NCBI GenBank assembly: GCA_000436915.1 | Contig: HF993935.1 | Location: 9,143 to 35,265, forward strand | DNA length: 26,123 nucleotides | Source: Prevotella sp. CAG:1092 | GTDB lineage: Bacteria > Bacteroidota > Bacteroidia > Bacteroidales > Bacteroidaceae | Direction: 5' to 3' | Part shown: positions 15,243 to 22,264 of the stretch, in pieces | Position numbering within the stretch: the stretch's first letter is position 1 | Layout of the letters: each line of letters starts with the position of its first letter | Program-made: the position numbers and the translations under genes | Notes under the pieces: model-generated | The model's input: the letters and a program-made list of their open reading frames with translations, nothing else | Told to the model about the DNA's origin: nothing | Databases searched by the model: none

Positions 15243-16601
15243 ATGCAACAGATCAACGACTTCTTTGCTTCTGTCAGCAGTTTGCTCTGGGGATGGCCTA
15301 TGATGATACTGCTTTTGGGAACACACATCTTTCTGACGATACGCTTGCGTTGTCCACAACGCAAACTGTTTACTGCCATACGCTTAAGTATCAAGCGCGA
15401 CAAGGATGCCTCAGGAGATGTGTCGCAATTTGGCGCTTTGGCTACTGCCCTCGCAGCTACTATAGGTACTGGTAATATAATAGGTGTAGCAACAGCCATA
15501 GCTCTTGGCGGTCCGGGAGCTGTATTCTGGTGCTGGATAACAGGTGTATTTGGTATTGCCACCAAATATGCAGAAGGCTTGTTGGCAATAAAATATCGTG
15601 TGCAAACTCCTACAGGCAAGATGCTTGGCGGTCCGATGTATGCTTTGGAAAAGGGATTAGGATGGAAAACCATGGCTATTCTCTTTGCTATCTTCACGAT
15701 GATAGCTTCATTTGGCATCGGCAATACCGTACAGGCAAATGCTATAGCTACTATTGCCAACAATACCTATGGCATTTCGCCATGGATAATGGGTGCTGTG
15801 GTATGCGGACTAACTGCAGCCGTAATCATTGGTGGAGTAAAGAGCATAGCTAAAGTTTGTGGAATGCTCGTACCTTTTATGGCGCTGTTTTATATCTTAG
15901 GTTGCATATACATCTTATTCGTAAACCACAACTATGTTTGGCCTGCCATATCTTTGATTTTGAAGTGCGCCTTCTCGCCTGAAGCTGCAGGCGGAGGTTT
16001 TGCAGGCTCCAGCATCATGATGGTGGCTCGTTATGGTTTGGCTCGTGGTTTGTTTAGTAATGAGTCAGGTCTTGGTAGTGCACCAATAGTTGCAGCAGCC
16101 GCTCAAACTCGCAACCCTGTGCGCCAAGCTTTGGTTTCTTCTACAGGCACATTCTGGGATACCGTTATTATCTGTGCGCTTACAGGTATCGTCATCGTTA
16201 GTAGCATTATAGCCTATCCCGATATCAGCTATCATGATGGTGCAGCATTAACAAAGATGGCATTTGGCAAAATACCATACGTAGGCGAACCATTGCTGAG
16301 CTTCGGTTTGCTTACCTTTGCTTTCTCCACCATCCTTGGCTGGAGCTATTATGGCGAAAGGGCTGTAGAATATCTAAAGGGAAAGAAATGGTCGTACGTA
16401 TACCGTCTGCTATATATTGTGGCAGTATACGTAGGTAGCATCGCAAGCCTAAATATCGTTTGGAACATTGCAGACTGCATGAATGCGCTCATGGCAATAC
16501 CAAACCTTCTGTCGCTTCTGTTCCTCAACGGCATACTGGTACACGAAACAAGAAAGTATCTGTGGAGAGACAGACTTGATAAAGAAATGGAAGAACAATA
16601 A
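15243..16601 (+). CDS. Alanine/glycine:cation symporter (AGCS family)
   Basis: 452 residues, about ten to eleven hydrophobic segments. AGCS hallmarks are visible: FGALATALAATIGTGNIIGVA with GGPGAVFWCW after it (residues about 61-100), GGPMYALEKGLG, GVKSIAKVCGMLVPFMA, ARYGLARGLFSNESGLGSAPIVAAAAQ (about residues 260-285), and FSTILGWSYYGERA near the C-terminus. The family takes up alanine, glycine or related amino acids with sodium. The exact substrate cannot be read from sequence. It follows two DUF4230 genes on one probable transcript and converges on lacI. I see no T-run terminator on its own strand. Confidence 0.93.
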   Translation: MQQINDFFASVSSLLWGWPMMILLLGTHIFLTIRLRCPQRKLFTAIRLSIKRDKDASGDVSQFGALATALAATIGTGNIIGVATAIALGGPGAVFWCWITGVFGIATKYAEGLLAIKYRVQTPTGKMLGGPMYALEKGLGWKTMAILFAIFTMIASFGIGNTVQANAIATIANNTYGISPWIMGAVVCGLTAAVIIGGVKSIAKVCGMLVPFMALFYILGCIYILFVNHNYVWPAISLILKCAFSPEAAGGGFAGSSIMMVARYGLARGLFSNESGLGSAPIVAAAAQTRNPVRQALVSSTGTFWDTVIICALTGIVIVSSIIAYPDISYHDGAALTKMAFGKIPYVGEPLLSFGLLTFAFSTILGWSYYGERAVEYLKGKKWSYVYRLLYIVAVYVGSIASLNIVWNIADCMNALMAIPNLLSLLFLNGILVHETRKYLWRDRLDKEMEEQ

Positions 16602-16676
16602 TAGATAAGGTATAAAGCTGAGCACTTATATTTTAAAGCTATGCAATTAATATATAAAGGTTCAGCAATACTATAT

Positions 16677-16736
16677 AAAAAAAAGAGTTGGGAGAAGAAT
16701 AACGACCCCAAGATTATTTATTCTTCTCCGAACTCT
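16677..16736 (-). terminator. Terminator of lacI, embedded in its last codons
   Basis: On the minus strand an 18-bp stem with one C/C mismatch (AGAGTTcGGAGAAGAATAA with TTATTCTTCTCCcAACTCT) is followed by eight T. The upstream arm is itself coding: it spans the final Ser-Glu-Lys-Asn-Lys codons and the stop. Confidence 0.85.
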
Positions 16737-17730
16737 CACGTATTTTCAATATCATTGGCACCACCTCGCGATATATCTTTGTATCGCCTTTTATTTGGCG
16801 CATTAGAAGTTCACAAGCTTTGCTACCCTGTTCGCCTGCTTGGTCCATGATGACAGAAAGCTTAGGAGTAACGAAAGCTGCAGAGTCGCCATCAGTAAAG
16901 CCAATGATAGCAACATCGTCAGGAATACGAAGACCTAATGATTTTATAGCATCGAAGGCGGCATAAGTAATGATATCATTGAAAGCCAAGATAGCATCAG
17001 GACGATTCTCGGAAGTCAAGAGTTTGATAGTTGCATTTCGGGCAACATCAAAGTCTATCTTGTCGCAAACTACCAATTCTCTATCAATAGGTATACGAGC
17101 GTCTTTCAAGGCTTGCAGATAGCCATGCTTTCTACGCTTTACCATATCAAGGTGGTTTGGACCTCCGATAAAAGCTATACGCTTAGAACCTGTCTCCAAA
17201 AGATGAGATGTGGCATCGTAAGCTGCAACATCGCCATTGGCAACAACTTGCGATATCTTATCCGACAAACAAGTACGCGCAAACATCACGGTAGGAACGC
17301 CCTGGTCGTACAACTGCTCTATATGACTATAGTCAACGGTATCTTGTGCCAAACAAATAATTATTCCCTCCACATGAAGCGAAAGGAAATTCTCTATCGC
17401 ACGCTTCTCAAGTTCACAACTCTCATGGCTATTCGCACTAAACACCGAATAACCCATCTTGGAAGCATAGCATTCTATACCATCCAATACTGCTGCGTAA
17501 TAATGGGTGACAAGATTAGGTACCACCACGCCAATAATATGTGGTGCTTCCTTGCGTAAGCTTTGTGCAAAAGGATTAGGACGATAATTGCGTTCGGCAG
17601 CCAAAGCCTTGACACGAGCTCTCATTTCTTCACCAACTTCATGGCTCCCATGTAGTGCTCTTGAAACAGTAGCTATACTAACGCCTAATTCGTCAGCTAA
17701 ATCCTTTAATGAGGTTCTATGTCGTTTCAT
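16714..17730 (-). CDS. LacI-family transcriptional regulator
   Basis: 338 residues from the ATG at 17730. An N-terminal helix-turn-helix of LacI type (TSLKDLADELGVSIATVSRAL, then NYRPNPFAQSLR, residues about 6-60) precedes a periplasmic-binding-protein-like effector domain (IIGVVVPNLVTHYYAAVLDGI, then AFIGGPNHL, ILAFNDIITYAAFDAI, VAIIGFTDGDSAAFVTP). Alternative in-frame starts exist at 17754 and 17796, but the family normally begins just before the HTH. The effector is presumably a sugar or nucleoside, but no catabolic gene adjoins it. A palindrome fitting a LacI-type operator overlaps its own promoter, so autorepression is likely. The neighbouring divergent unit is a short RNA. Confidence 0.92.
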   Translation of the reverse strand: MKRHRTSLKDLADELGVSIATVSRALHGSHEVGEEMRARVKALAAERNYRPNPFAQSLRKEAPHIIGVVVPNLVTHYYAAVLDGIECYASKMGYSVFSANSHESCELEKRAIENFLSLHVEGIIICLAQDTVDYSHIEQLYDQGVPTVMFARTCLSDKISQVVANGDVAAYDATSHLLETGSKRIAFIGGPNHLDMVKRRKHGYLQALKDARIPIDRELVVCDKIDFDVARNATIKLLTSENRPDAILAFNDIITYAAFDAIKSLGLRIPDDVAIIGFTDGDSAAFVTPKLSVIMDQAGEQGSKACELLMRQIKGDTKIYREVVPMILKIRESSEKNK

Positions 17731-17753
17731 GGTCTTTATACAGTTAGTCAGCA

Positions 17754-17815
17754 TTTTACTTTTATAATTGTAAAATTTACAACATATCAATTGCAACTTA
17801 CCAATAAAAGTAAAA
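17754..17815 (-). promoter_or_regulatory. Structured 5' leader of lacI
   Basis: A perfect 12-bp inverted repeat (TTTTACTTTTAT at 17754-17765 with ATAAAAGTAAAA at 17804-17815) encloses a smaller one (TTGTAAA-a-TTTACAA, 17768-17782). Both lie in the untranslated leader of about 95 nt. The sequence is very AT-rich, so the stability and relevance are uncertain. Confidence 0.4.
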
Positions 17816-17834
17816 CAAGCATTATCAATTGCAA
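17785..17834. repeat. 12-bp direct repeat TATCAATTGCAA in the lacI control region
   Basis: Exact copies at 17785-17796 and 17823-17834, 38 bp apart start to start. The second runs into the lacI -7 box. They could be regulator half-sites or a chance repeat in AT-rich DNA. Confidence 0.4.
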
Positions 17835-17862
17835 AGATAACAAAATAATCGATATTCGCAAA
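17832..17862 (-). promoter_or_regulatory. Complete promoter of lacI
   Basis: The minus strand has TTTG (17859-17862), a 19-bp spacer and TATCTTTG (17832-17839), a full match to the Bacteroidetes -33/-7 pattern. The TTTG lies inside the CGCAAACGTTTGCG palindrome. Confidence 0.75.
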
Positions 17863-17870
17863 CGTTTGCG
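17857..17870. promoter_or_regulatory. LacI-type operator CGCAAACGTTTGCG
   Basis: A perfect 14-bp palindrome with the central CG and AAACGTTT core typical of LacI/GalR-family operators. It covers the -33 box of lacI and lies 21 bp upstream of the -33 box of the divergent short RNA. The adjacent LacI protein is the obvious binder; this is inferred from site type and position. Confidence 0.75.
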
Positions 17871-17891
17871 TGGCTTTTTTTCACAGAAATG

Positions 17892-17923
17892 TTTGTGTAT
17901 TCTTAATAGAAGCTGTATATTTG
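17892..17923 (+). promoter_or_regulatory. Complete promoter of the short RNA unit
   Basis: TTTG (17892-17895), a 20-bp spacer and TATATTTG (17916-17923) match the -33/-7 consensus fully. Nothing coding follows it. Confidence 0.75.
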
Positions 17924-17929
17924 CAGCAG

Positions 17930-18015
17930 AATTAGAAATGAGTAATGAATAGTTGATAATAAGTTAGTTAGAAAACAGGACCAATATTGTCGTGAGACAA
18001 TTTGGTCTTTTTTTT
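17930..18015 (+). ncRNA. Candidate small RNA of about 85 nt, divergent from lacI
   Basis: A self-contained transcription unit: a full promoter just upstream, a start expected near 17930, and a strong intrinsic terminator ending at about 18015. The longest ATG-started frames inside are only a few codons (M-S-N-E, then stop), and stops crowd all three frames between 17940 and 17970, so a protein product is unlikely. The first 48 or so bases are AT-rich and apparently unpaired (GAAUGAGUAAUGAAUAGUUG-like), which would leave them free to base-pair with a target; the 3' part is the terminator hairpin. The LacI-type operator upstream suggests control by the neighbouring regulator. Alternatives are the leftover leader of a lost operon or a non-functional transcript. 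The 5' end is estimated. Confidence 0.6.
17979..18015 (+). terminator. Terminator of the short RNA
   Basis: GACCAA-t-ATTGTC pairs with GACAAT-TTGGTC around a GTGA loop (12 bp and one bulged base), followed by eight T. The minus strand has no T-run after the stem, so the terminator acts on the plus strand only. Confidence 0.88.
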
Positions 18016-18033
18016 ATGTCTATATCTAACGAA

Positions 18034-18079
18034 CAAAAAAAAGAGACTTATTACATTATGAATATTTGTAACAAATCTC
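18034..18079 (-). terminator. Terminator of the LuxR-type regulator gene
   Basis: On the minus strand GAGATTTGTTAC pairs over all 12 positions with GTAATAAGTCTC (two G-U pairs), followed by eight T. It starts 25 bp after the stop codon. Confidence 0.82.
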
Positions 18080-18103
18080 AATTCTATAAATATTATTAGA
18101 TTG

Positions 18104-18739
18104 CTAAATATAATATTCTGCACTATCTACTAAGCCCGCACGCAAAGCATACTTAGTGGCTTCATGCACATTATTTACTCCAAGCTTACGGAATATGTTC
18201 TTACGATGTGTGTTTACAGTATGGAAACTTGAGAAACGCTTATCAGCAATCTCTTTGGTTGTCATGCCAAGAGCTATATCTTTCAATATCTCTGTTTCCG
18301 TCTGCGTGAGCTTTACCTTCTCTTCTTTCACCTCTGGTACCAACATCATCTCCATAGTGCGTTGGCAGATATAACGTTGTCCGGATAATGTGGCTGTTAT
18401 GGCCATACGAATCTCCGACAATGTGCATTCTTTCAACACCACGCTGAATCTCGGACATGATGCCAACACCATTCTTACAAAGTCGATACTAAGGTCTTCG
18501 CTAAACAACAGCCACTTGGTATTTACATATCTCTCGGCAAATACCAATAGTTCTGAGGCATCGTTGATATCAAATAGCGTGTAATCAAGCACCACAACAC
18601 TATTAGGGCAACTCTTGAGTTGCTCTATAAGTGCGGCTTTATCTTCCACACTCTTACATTCTGCATCCTTATGTTCAGCGAACAGATAGAAAAGTCCCGC
18701 ACGTGTTATACCCTGATTGTCTGCTATTATTACATTCAT
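18104..18739 (-). CDS. NarL/LuxR-type response regulator
   Basis: 211 residues. The receiver domain has Asp52 (VVVLDYTLFD) as the likely phosphorylation site, Ser80 at the switch position and Lys103 (VLKECTLSE). In the acidic pocket D7 is followed by N8 instead of a second acid. The C-terminal LuxR-type HTH spans about residues 142-205 (LTQTETEILKDIALGMTTKEIADKR, FHTVNTHRKNIFRKLGV). No sensor kinase is nearby, so it is an orphan here. It is monocistronic, with its own -7 box and terminator. Confidence 0.88.
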   Translation of the reverse strand: MNVIIADNQGITRAGLFYLFAEHKDAECKSVEDKAALIEQLKSCPNSVVVLDYTLFDINDASELLVFAERYVNTKWLLFSEDLSIDFVRMVLASCPRFSVVLKECTLSEIRMAITATLSGQRYICQRTMEMMLVPEVKEEKVKLTQTETEILKDIALGMTTKEIADKRFSSFHTVNTHRKNIFRKLGVNNVHEATKYALRAGLVDSAEYYI

Positions 18740-18758
18740 CGTTTATTCTATTTGGTTG

Positions 18759-18766
18759 CAAAAGTA
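18759..18766 (-). promoter_or_regulatory. -7 box of the LuxR-type regulator gene
   Basis: The minus strand reads TACTTTTG (TAnnTTTG), 19 bp before the ATG. A weak ATTG at 18784-18787 could serve as a -33 element with a short 17-bp spacer. Confidence 0.55.
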
Positions 18767-18799
18767 CAAAAATAGAAGTAAAACAATGAAAGATTGAAA

Positions 18800-18851
18800 G
18801 AAAAATATCCGCAATAACTATATTTTTATTATTTAATACAGTTATTGCGGA
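18800..18851 (-). terminator. Terminator of the DUF5686 gene
   Basis: A perfect 12-bp stem (TCCGCAATAACT with AGTTATTGCGGA) and a 20-nt AT loop, followed on the minus strand by TATTTTTCTTTC. It lies 22 bp after the stop codon. Confidence 0.75.
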
Positions 18852-18873
18852 CAATTTGATATTTGCGATTCTA

Positions 18874-21399
18874 TTAGAATGTCATGCGAATCATAAACCT
18901 AATGCCATCCTTGTGGCAAGTAGGCAGATACTTATAGTTCAAACGCTTTACGTATTCTATATGCAAGAGCTTGAAGATGTTGTGAACACCAGCTACAAGC
19001 TCTACGTATGGACGCTTAGGATCCATAATGTAGCTACCCTCTGGGAACTGCCATAATATAGGGTTATTGGCATTCTCGGCAAGAGTAGGATTGTTCTTGT
19101 CTGTTAACTTACCCCACAAGCACTTAACACCTATGTACTCACGCCACTTCAACTTCTTGATGAGCGGAATACGGTTAAGAATCTTACCGTTCATATCCCA
19201 ACTTACGTCTAAGCTTGCATAGCGGTCGTTGAGGAACTCCATATTATTGATGAGGTTGAAGGTTTCGTCCTCAACAATATACGAGAGATTGGCGGCAGGC
19301 ATGATAAGCAAAGGATAAGGCACTCGATTCCATTGTGCTCCAGCCTTGAGATAAGCATCTATCTTACCCCACGAGCCCATCCAGAAGCGCTTATATATGC
19401 TGGCTTCGGTAAGGTTGTAGCGATAGTCGCCACCAAGGAATCCCTTGAAACCAAAGGTATGACCAAGACCAAACACAGGAGCATCAAGATTGATAGGCAA
19501 ACGACGCTGCTTGGTGTTGATATAAGTGCGACCAGGGGCCAACTGCAACTGCAACGACAGTTCAGTAGTGTTAAGCTTGTTTGTAGGTCCGAATGTCAGG
19601 TTGCCAGCAGCCTCATTCTCCTCACGCTTCAAACTTAATATCGACTTCAATCCCCAGTCTTGCTCATATTCGAAAGCCACATTCTGACGATTATAGAACA
19701 TCATCTTGTCTACCGTAGCCCACTTGAAAGCGGTAAAGACGTTATCCTTGTCGGTTGGTATATACTTATCAGAGGGTGCCATAACATCGTATGAAGACTG
19801 TATGGTGATAGTACGCTTAGGGAACTCGCGTGGCAGATATTCTTTCTTATTTAAAGAATATATCAACTGACCATCATAGTAAGTCTTCTTAGAGTCTACG
19901 CCTCGAGCAATATATCCACTTGCAAACCAATGCTTGTTGAGGTTTGCTGTGGTCTGACCAGACACACGGAAACGATAACCATCGATGAAGTTCTTGGATA
20001 TCATGGTGTTGATAGGGCCAAAGTCGAACTTACTTGGATGATTCATATCGCCAGTTTCTACGAAGTTTTCTATCAGCGCCTTACCAGCAAAGATGATATA
20101 CTTGAAGCCCTTAAGCTGTTCGATGCGATGAATGAAAGCATCCATAGAAGACTCGCTCTTGGTAAGCTCTACCGATCGATATTGATTCCAGAAAGCCTCA
20201 TCGCGCATCATGGCGTCAGCCTCCTTACGCTCCTTAGCCTTACCCTTGAAGAGAAGTTTCGGTATCTCGTCGAAAGCATAGTCGCTCAAGCGAGTAGTAC
20301 GAGTGACGAGGAATTTACCAAACGCCTTGGCAAGTCGCATTTCTACAATCATATCGTCTACCGTCAATGCCCATTCGCCATTAGGAAGCTTAGTATATTG
20401 TTGCAAAACCTGCAAATTCTCAACGAAGTTTACATCGCTTCGCTTTGGTATGGTAAGGTCGCAACGCTTAACATGCAACGTAGAGTCGGCAAGGATATAT
20501 AGCTCGCCACGGAAACCGAAGTCCTGCTGATTGTTAGGCAAGAACTCCAGATGATAACACAATTCGCGGTCTACATATACCGTGTCTTGAATATAATAGC
20601 GATAGAAGGCGATGGCATTCTTTCCGATAGGACTCACAAAAGGATATTGCAACAATCTCACATAGTCGTCGTAGATATCTACATCAGTAAACACATCCTT
20701 GAGTGTAACGTTAAGGATGTCACCCGTTTGGATAAGCTGGTTAATACCCGTAGAGCTCTGTCCTTTGATGATGCTCTTTTCTGACTTTGGGTCTTTGCGA
20801 TATATCTGTTGCGACACGGTCTCGTCGACCGAAACTGGCAAGATGAGCTTATGATTAAATGGGCTTGTCTCTATTTGGTCGATGAGCCATTGCTTCTTAG
20901 CAAAGAATCCACTATCAAGGTCAGAAGGCTTGATGTCGTTGAGAGCAAGCGTAATCTTCTGATATTTATTATATTGCAGATAGTCATGGTTCTGCAAGTC
21001 GGTCTTCTTCTTGGCAGCTATCACCCTACGCATCAATTCTACCGCAGGGTTATCCTTACGGCTATACTTACCGCGCTTAGATTTCACCACAACTTCTTTA
21101 AGTTGCTTAGTATCAGGCTTCAACTTCACGTCGAGCTTTACAGGAGTAGCCGAGGTAACGTTTATCGTCTTCGACTTATATCCCACGGCACTAAACGTTA
21201 GTTGCCAACCATTATGTCGTTCGATGGTATACTCTCCCATAGCATTACCGCTCACAGCCACATGGTGACCTTTATACGAAGCACTCGGATAAAGCAGCGT
21301 GTCGCCATTCTCGGCATCTACTATAACGCCATGTATCTTCTGCGCATTGGCATTGAGAGCCATCATAAAGAGTAAGAAAACAAATATCTTTCTTATCAT
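18874..21399 (-). CDS. DUF5686 outer-membrane protein with carboxypeptidase-like regulatory domain
   Basis: 841 residues. A signal peptide (about 1-19, ending NANA) is followed by a carboxypeptidase-regulatory-like beta-sandwich (about 20-95: IHGVIVDAENGDTLLYPSA, GEYTIE, FSAVGYKSKTINV). The DUF5686 region then runs to the end (VELMRRVIAAKKKTDLQNHD; YLQYNKYQKI). The C-terminal 400 or so residues alternate aromatic and polar residues in beta-barrel style and end in Phe (FMIRMTF), the usual signal for insertion by the BAM complex. The family is common in Bacteroidetes, its function is unknown, and it resembles TonB-dependent receptors only in its N-terminal domain. The 126-bp upstream gap holds a GGGGTGTA triple repeat but no TAnnTTTG box on its strand. 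Confidence 0.88.
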   Translation of the reverse strand: MIRKIFVFLLFMMALNANAQKIHGVIVDAENGDTLLYPSASYKGHHVAVSGNAMGEYTIERHNGWQLTFSAVGYKSKTINVTSATPVKLDVKLKPDTKQLKEVVVKSKRGKYSRKDNPAVELMRRVIAAKKKTDLQNHDYLQYNKYQKITLALNDIKPSDLDSGFFAKKQWLIDQIETSPFNHKLILPVSVDETVSQQIYRKDPKSEKSIIKGQSSTGINQLIQTGDILNVTLKDVFTDVDIYDDYVRLLQYPFVSPIGKNAIAFYRYYIQDTVYVDRELCYHLEFLPNNQQDFGFRGELYILADSTLHVKRCDLTIPKRSDVNFVENLQVLQQYTKLPNGEWALTVDDMIVEMRLAKAFGKFLVTRTTRLSDYAFDEIPKLLFKGKAKERKEADAMMRDEAFWNQYRSVELTKSESSMDAFIHRIEQLKGFKYIIFAGKALIENFVETGDMNHPSKFDFGPINTMISKNFIDGYRFRVSGQTTANLNKHWFASGYIARGVDSKKTYYDGQLIYSLNKKEYLPREFPKRTITIQSSYDVMAPSDKYIPTDKDNVFTAFKWATVDKMMFYNRQNVAFEYEQDWGLKSILSLKREENEAAGNLTFGPTNKLNTTELSLQLQLAPGRTYINTKQRRLPINLDAPVFGLGHTFGFKGFLGGDYRYNLTEASIYKRFWMGSWGKIDAYLKAGAQWNRVPYPLLIMPAANLSYIVEDETFNLINNMEFLNDRYASLDVSWDMNGKILNRIPLIKKLKWREYIGVKCLWGKLTDKNNPTLAENANNPILWQFPEGSYIMDPKRPYVELVAGVHNIFKLLHIEYVKRLNYKYLPTCHKDGIRFMIRMTF

Positions 21400-21445
21400 A
21401 TTTACCTATTGAAAGAACTTTTTTATAAAGGGGAGTTATATTTGT

Positions 21446-21483
21446 GGGGTGTAATAATAATGGGGTGTAGAGAGCGGGGTGTA
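21446..21483. repeat. Three direct copies of GGGGTGTA
   Basis: Copies at 21446-21453, 21462-21469 and 21476-21483, the first and third continuing as AATAATA. They stand 47-84 bp before the DUF5686 start and read TACACCCC on its coding strand. They could be regulator sites or a small slipped repeat. Confidence 0.6.
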
Positions 21484-21525
21484 ATAATATAATGTATGAG
21501 GATGAGAGATGATGAGAAATCAGAA

Positions 21526-22227
21526 TTAAGCCAATAGCTGAGCCAAATCTGTTATCACCAAGTCGGGGATAGTCTCGTCATACTCCTGTTCTGTCCAGCC
21601 TTCGCCCTTAAACCATGCTGCATGGCATCCAGCCTTCTTTGCTGGTTCTATATCTTTATAGAAGCTGTCGCCAACAACCATACATTCCTCAGGCTTCAAG
21701 CCAAGGGCTTCAACTCCGAGTAGATAGATGCGATGGTCGGGTTTGCGTATTCCTACTACTGCCGACTCTACGATGCTCTTGAAGAAGCCATCAAGATGGA
21801 ATTCTTCCAACACCTGCGAGATGTTGCCATAGAAGTTGCTCACCAATACCATAGGATAGTTCTCTGCAAGCTTAGCAAGTACTTCTGCACTATGAGCAGT
21901 AATCTCAACCACCTTCTGATAAACATCTTCGAGCACAGCATTATGCTTCTCCTTAAACTCAGCCTCATCGGCATCCCATGCTCCAGAAGTACACAGATGC
22001 TCCATTTCGATACGAATCTTCACATCAAGAGTTTTATGGAAAGTATAATCGCTCTGTATTATTGGTGTACGACCAAGGGTACGCTCGCCATGAACATAAG
22101 CCTCGCGAAACTGTTCTTCAGTAACAGGCACCTGCTGACGCTGGTATGCATGCCACAACATCTGTCCCCAATGACAGCCTGCAGTATCGAGTGTACCGCC
22201 AAAATCGAATAGATAGCCTTTTATCAT
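21526..22227 (-). CDS. HAD-superfamily hydrolase
   Basis: 233 residues with the HAD Rossmann fold: motif I FDFGGTLD with the nucleophile Asp8, a long helical cap (about residues 18-105), motif II VLVSNFYGN, motif III Lys in GIRKPDHRIY, and motif IV VVGDSFYKDIEPAKKAG. In motif I the usual acid two residues after the nucleophile is Gly10 (DxG instead of DxD). In the family that residue is the general acid/base of phosphatases and is absent from haloacid dehalogenases and some other subgroups. It is the last gene of the four-gene CDP-alcohol operon, 37 bp after the transferase, which suggests a phosphorylated intermediate as substrate. The exact reaction is unknown. Confidence 0.85.
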   Translation of the reverse strand: MIKGYLFDFGGTLDTAGCHWGQMLWHAYQRQQVPVTEEQFREAYVHGERTLGRTPIIQSDYTFHKTLDVKIRIEMEHLCTSGAWDADEAEFKEKHNAVLEDVYQKVVEITAHSAEVLAKLAENYPMVLVSNFYGNISQVLEEFHLDGFFKSIVESAVVGIRKPDHRIYLLGVEALGLKPEECMVVGDSFYKDIEPAKKAGCHAAWFKGEGWTEQEYDETIPDLVITDLAQLLA

Positions 22228-22264
22228 CGTTATATTATATATATAATAATGTGTATAGTTAAGT

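Noticed and set aside
17731..17796. Longer N-terminus for LacI (starts at 17754 or 17796)
   Set aside because: LacI proteins begin just before the HTH. The extra residues are unlike the family and lie in a hairpin-rich leader. The 17754 start cannot be fully excluded.
21437..21444. TATATTTG on the plus strand, a possible promoter
   Set aside because: There is no TTTG at 19-20 bp upstream and no gene or terminator downstream on that strand; AT-rich chance match.
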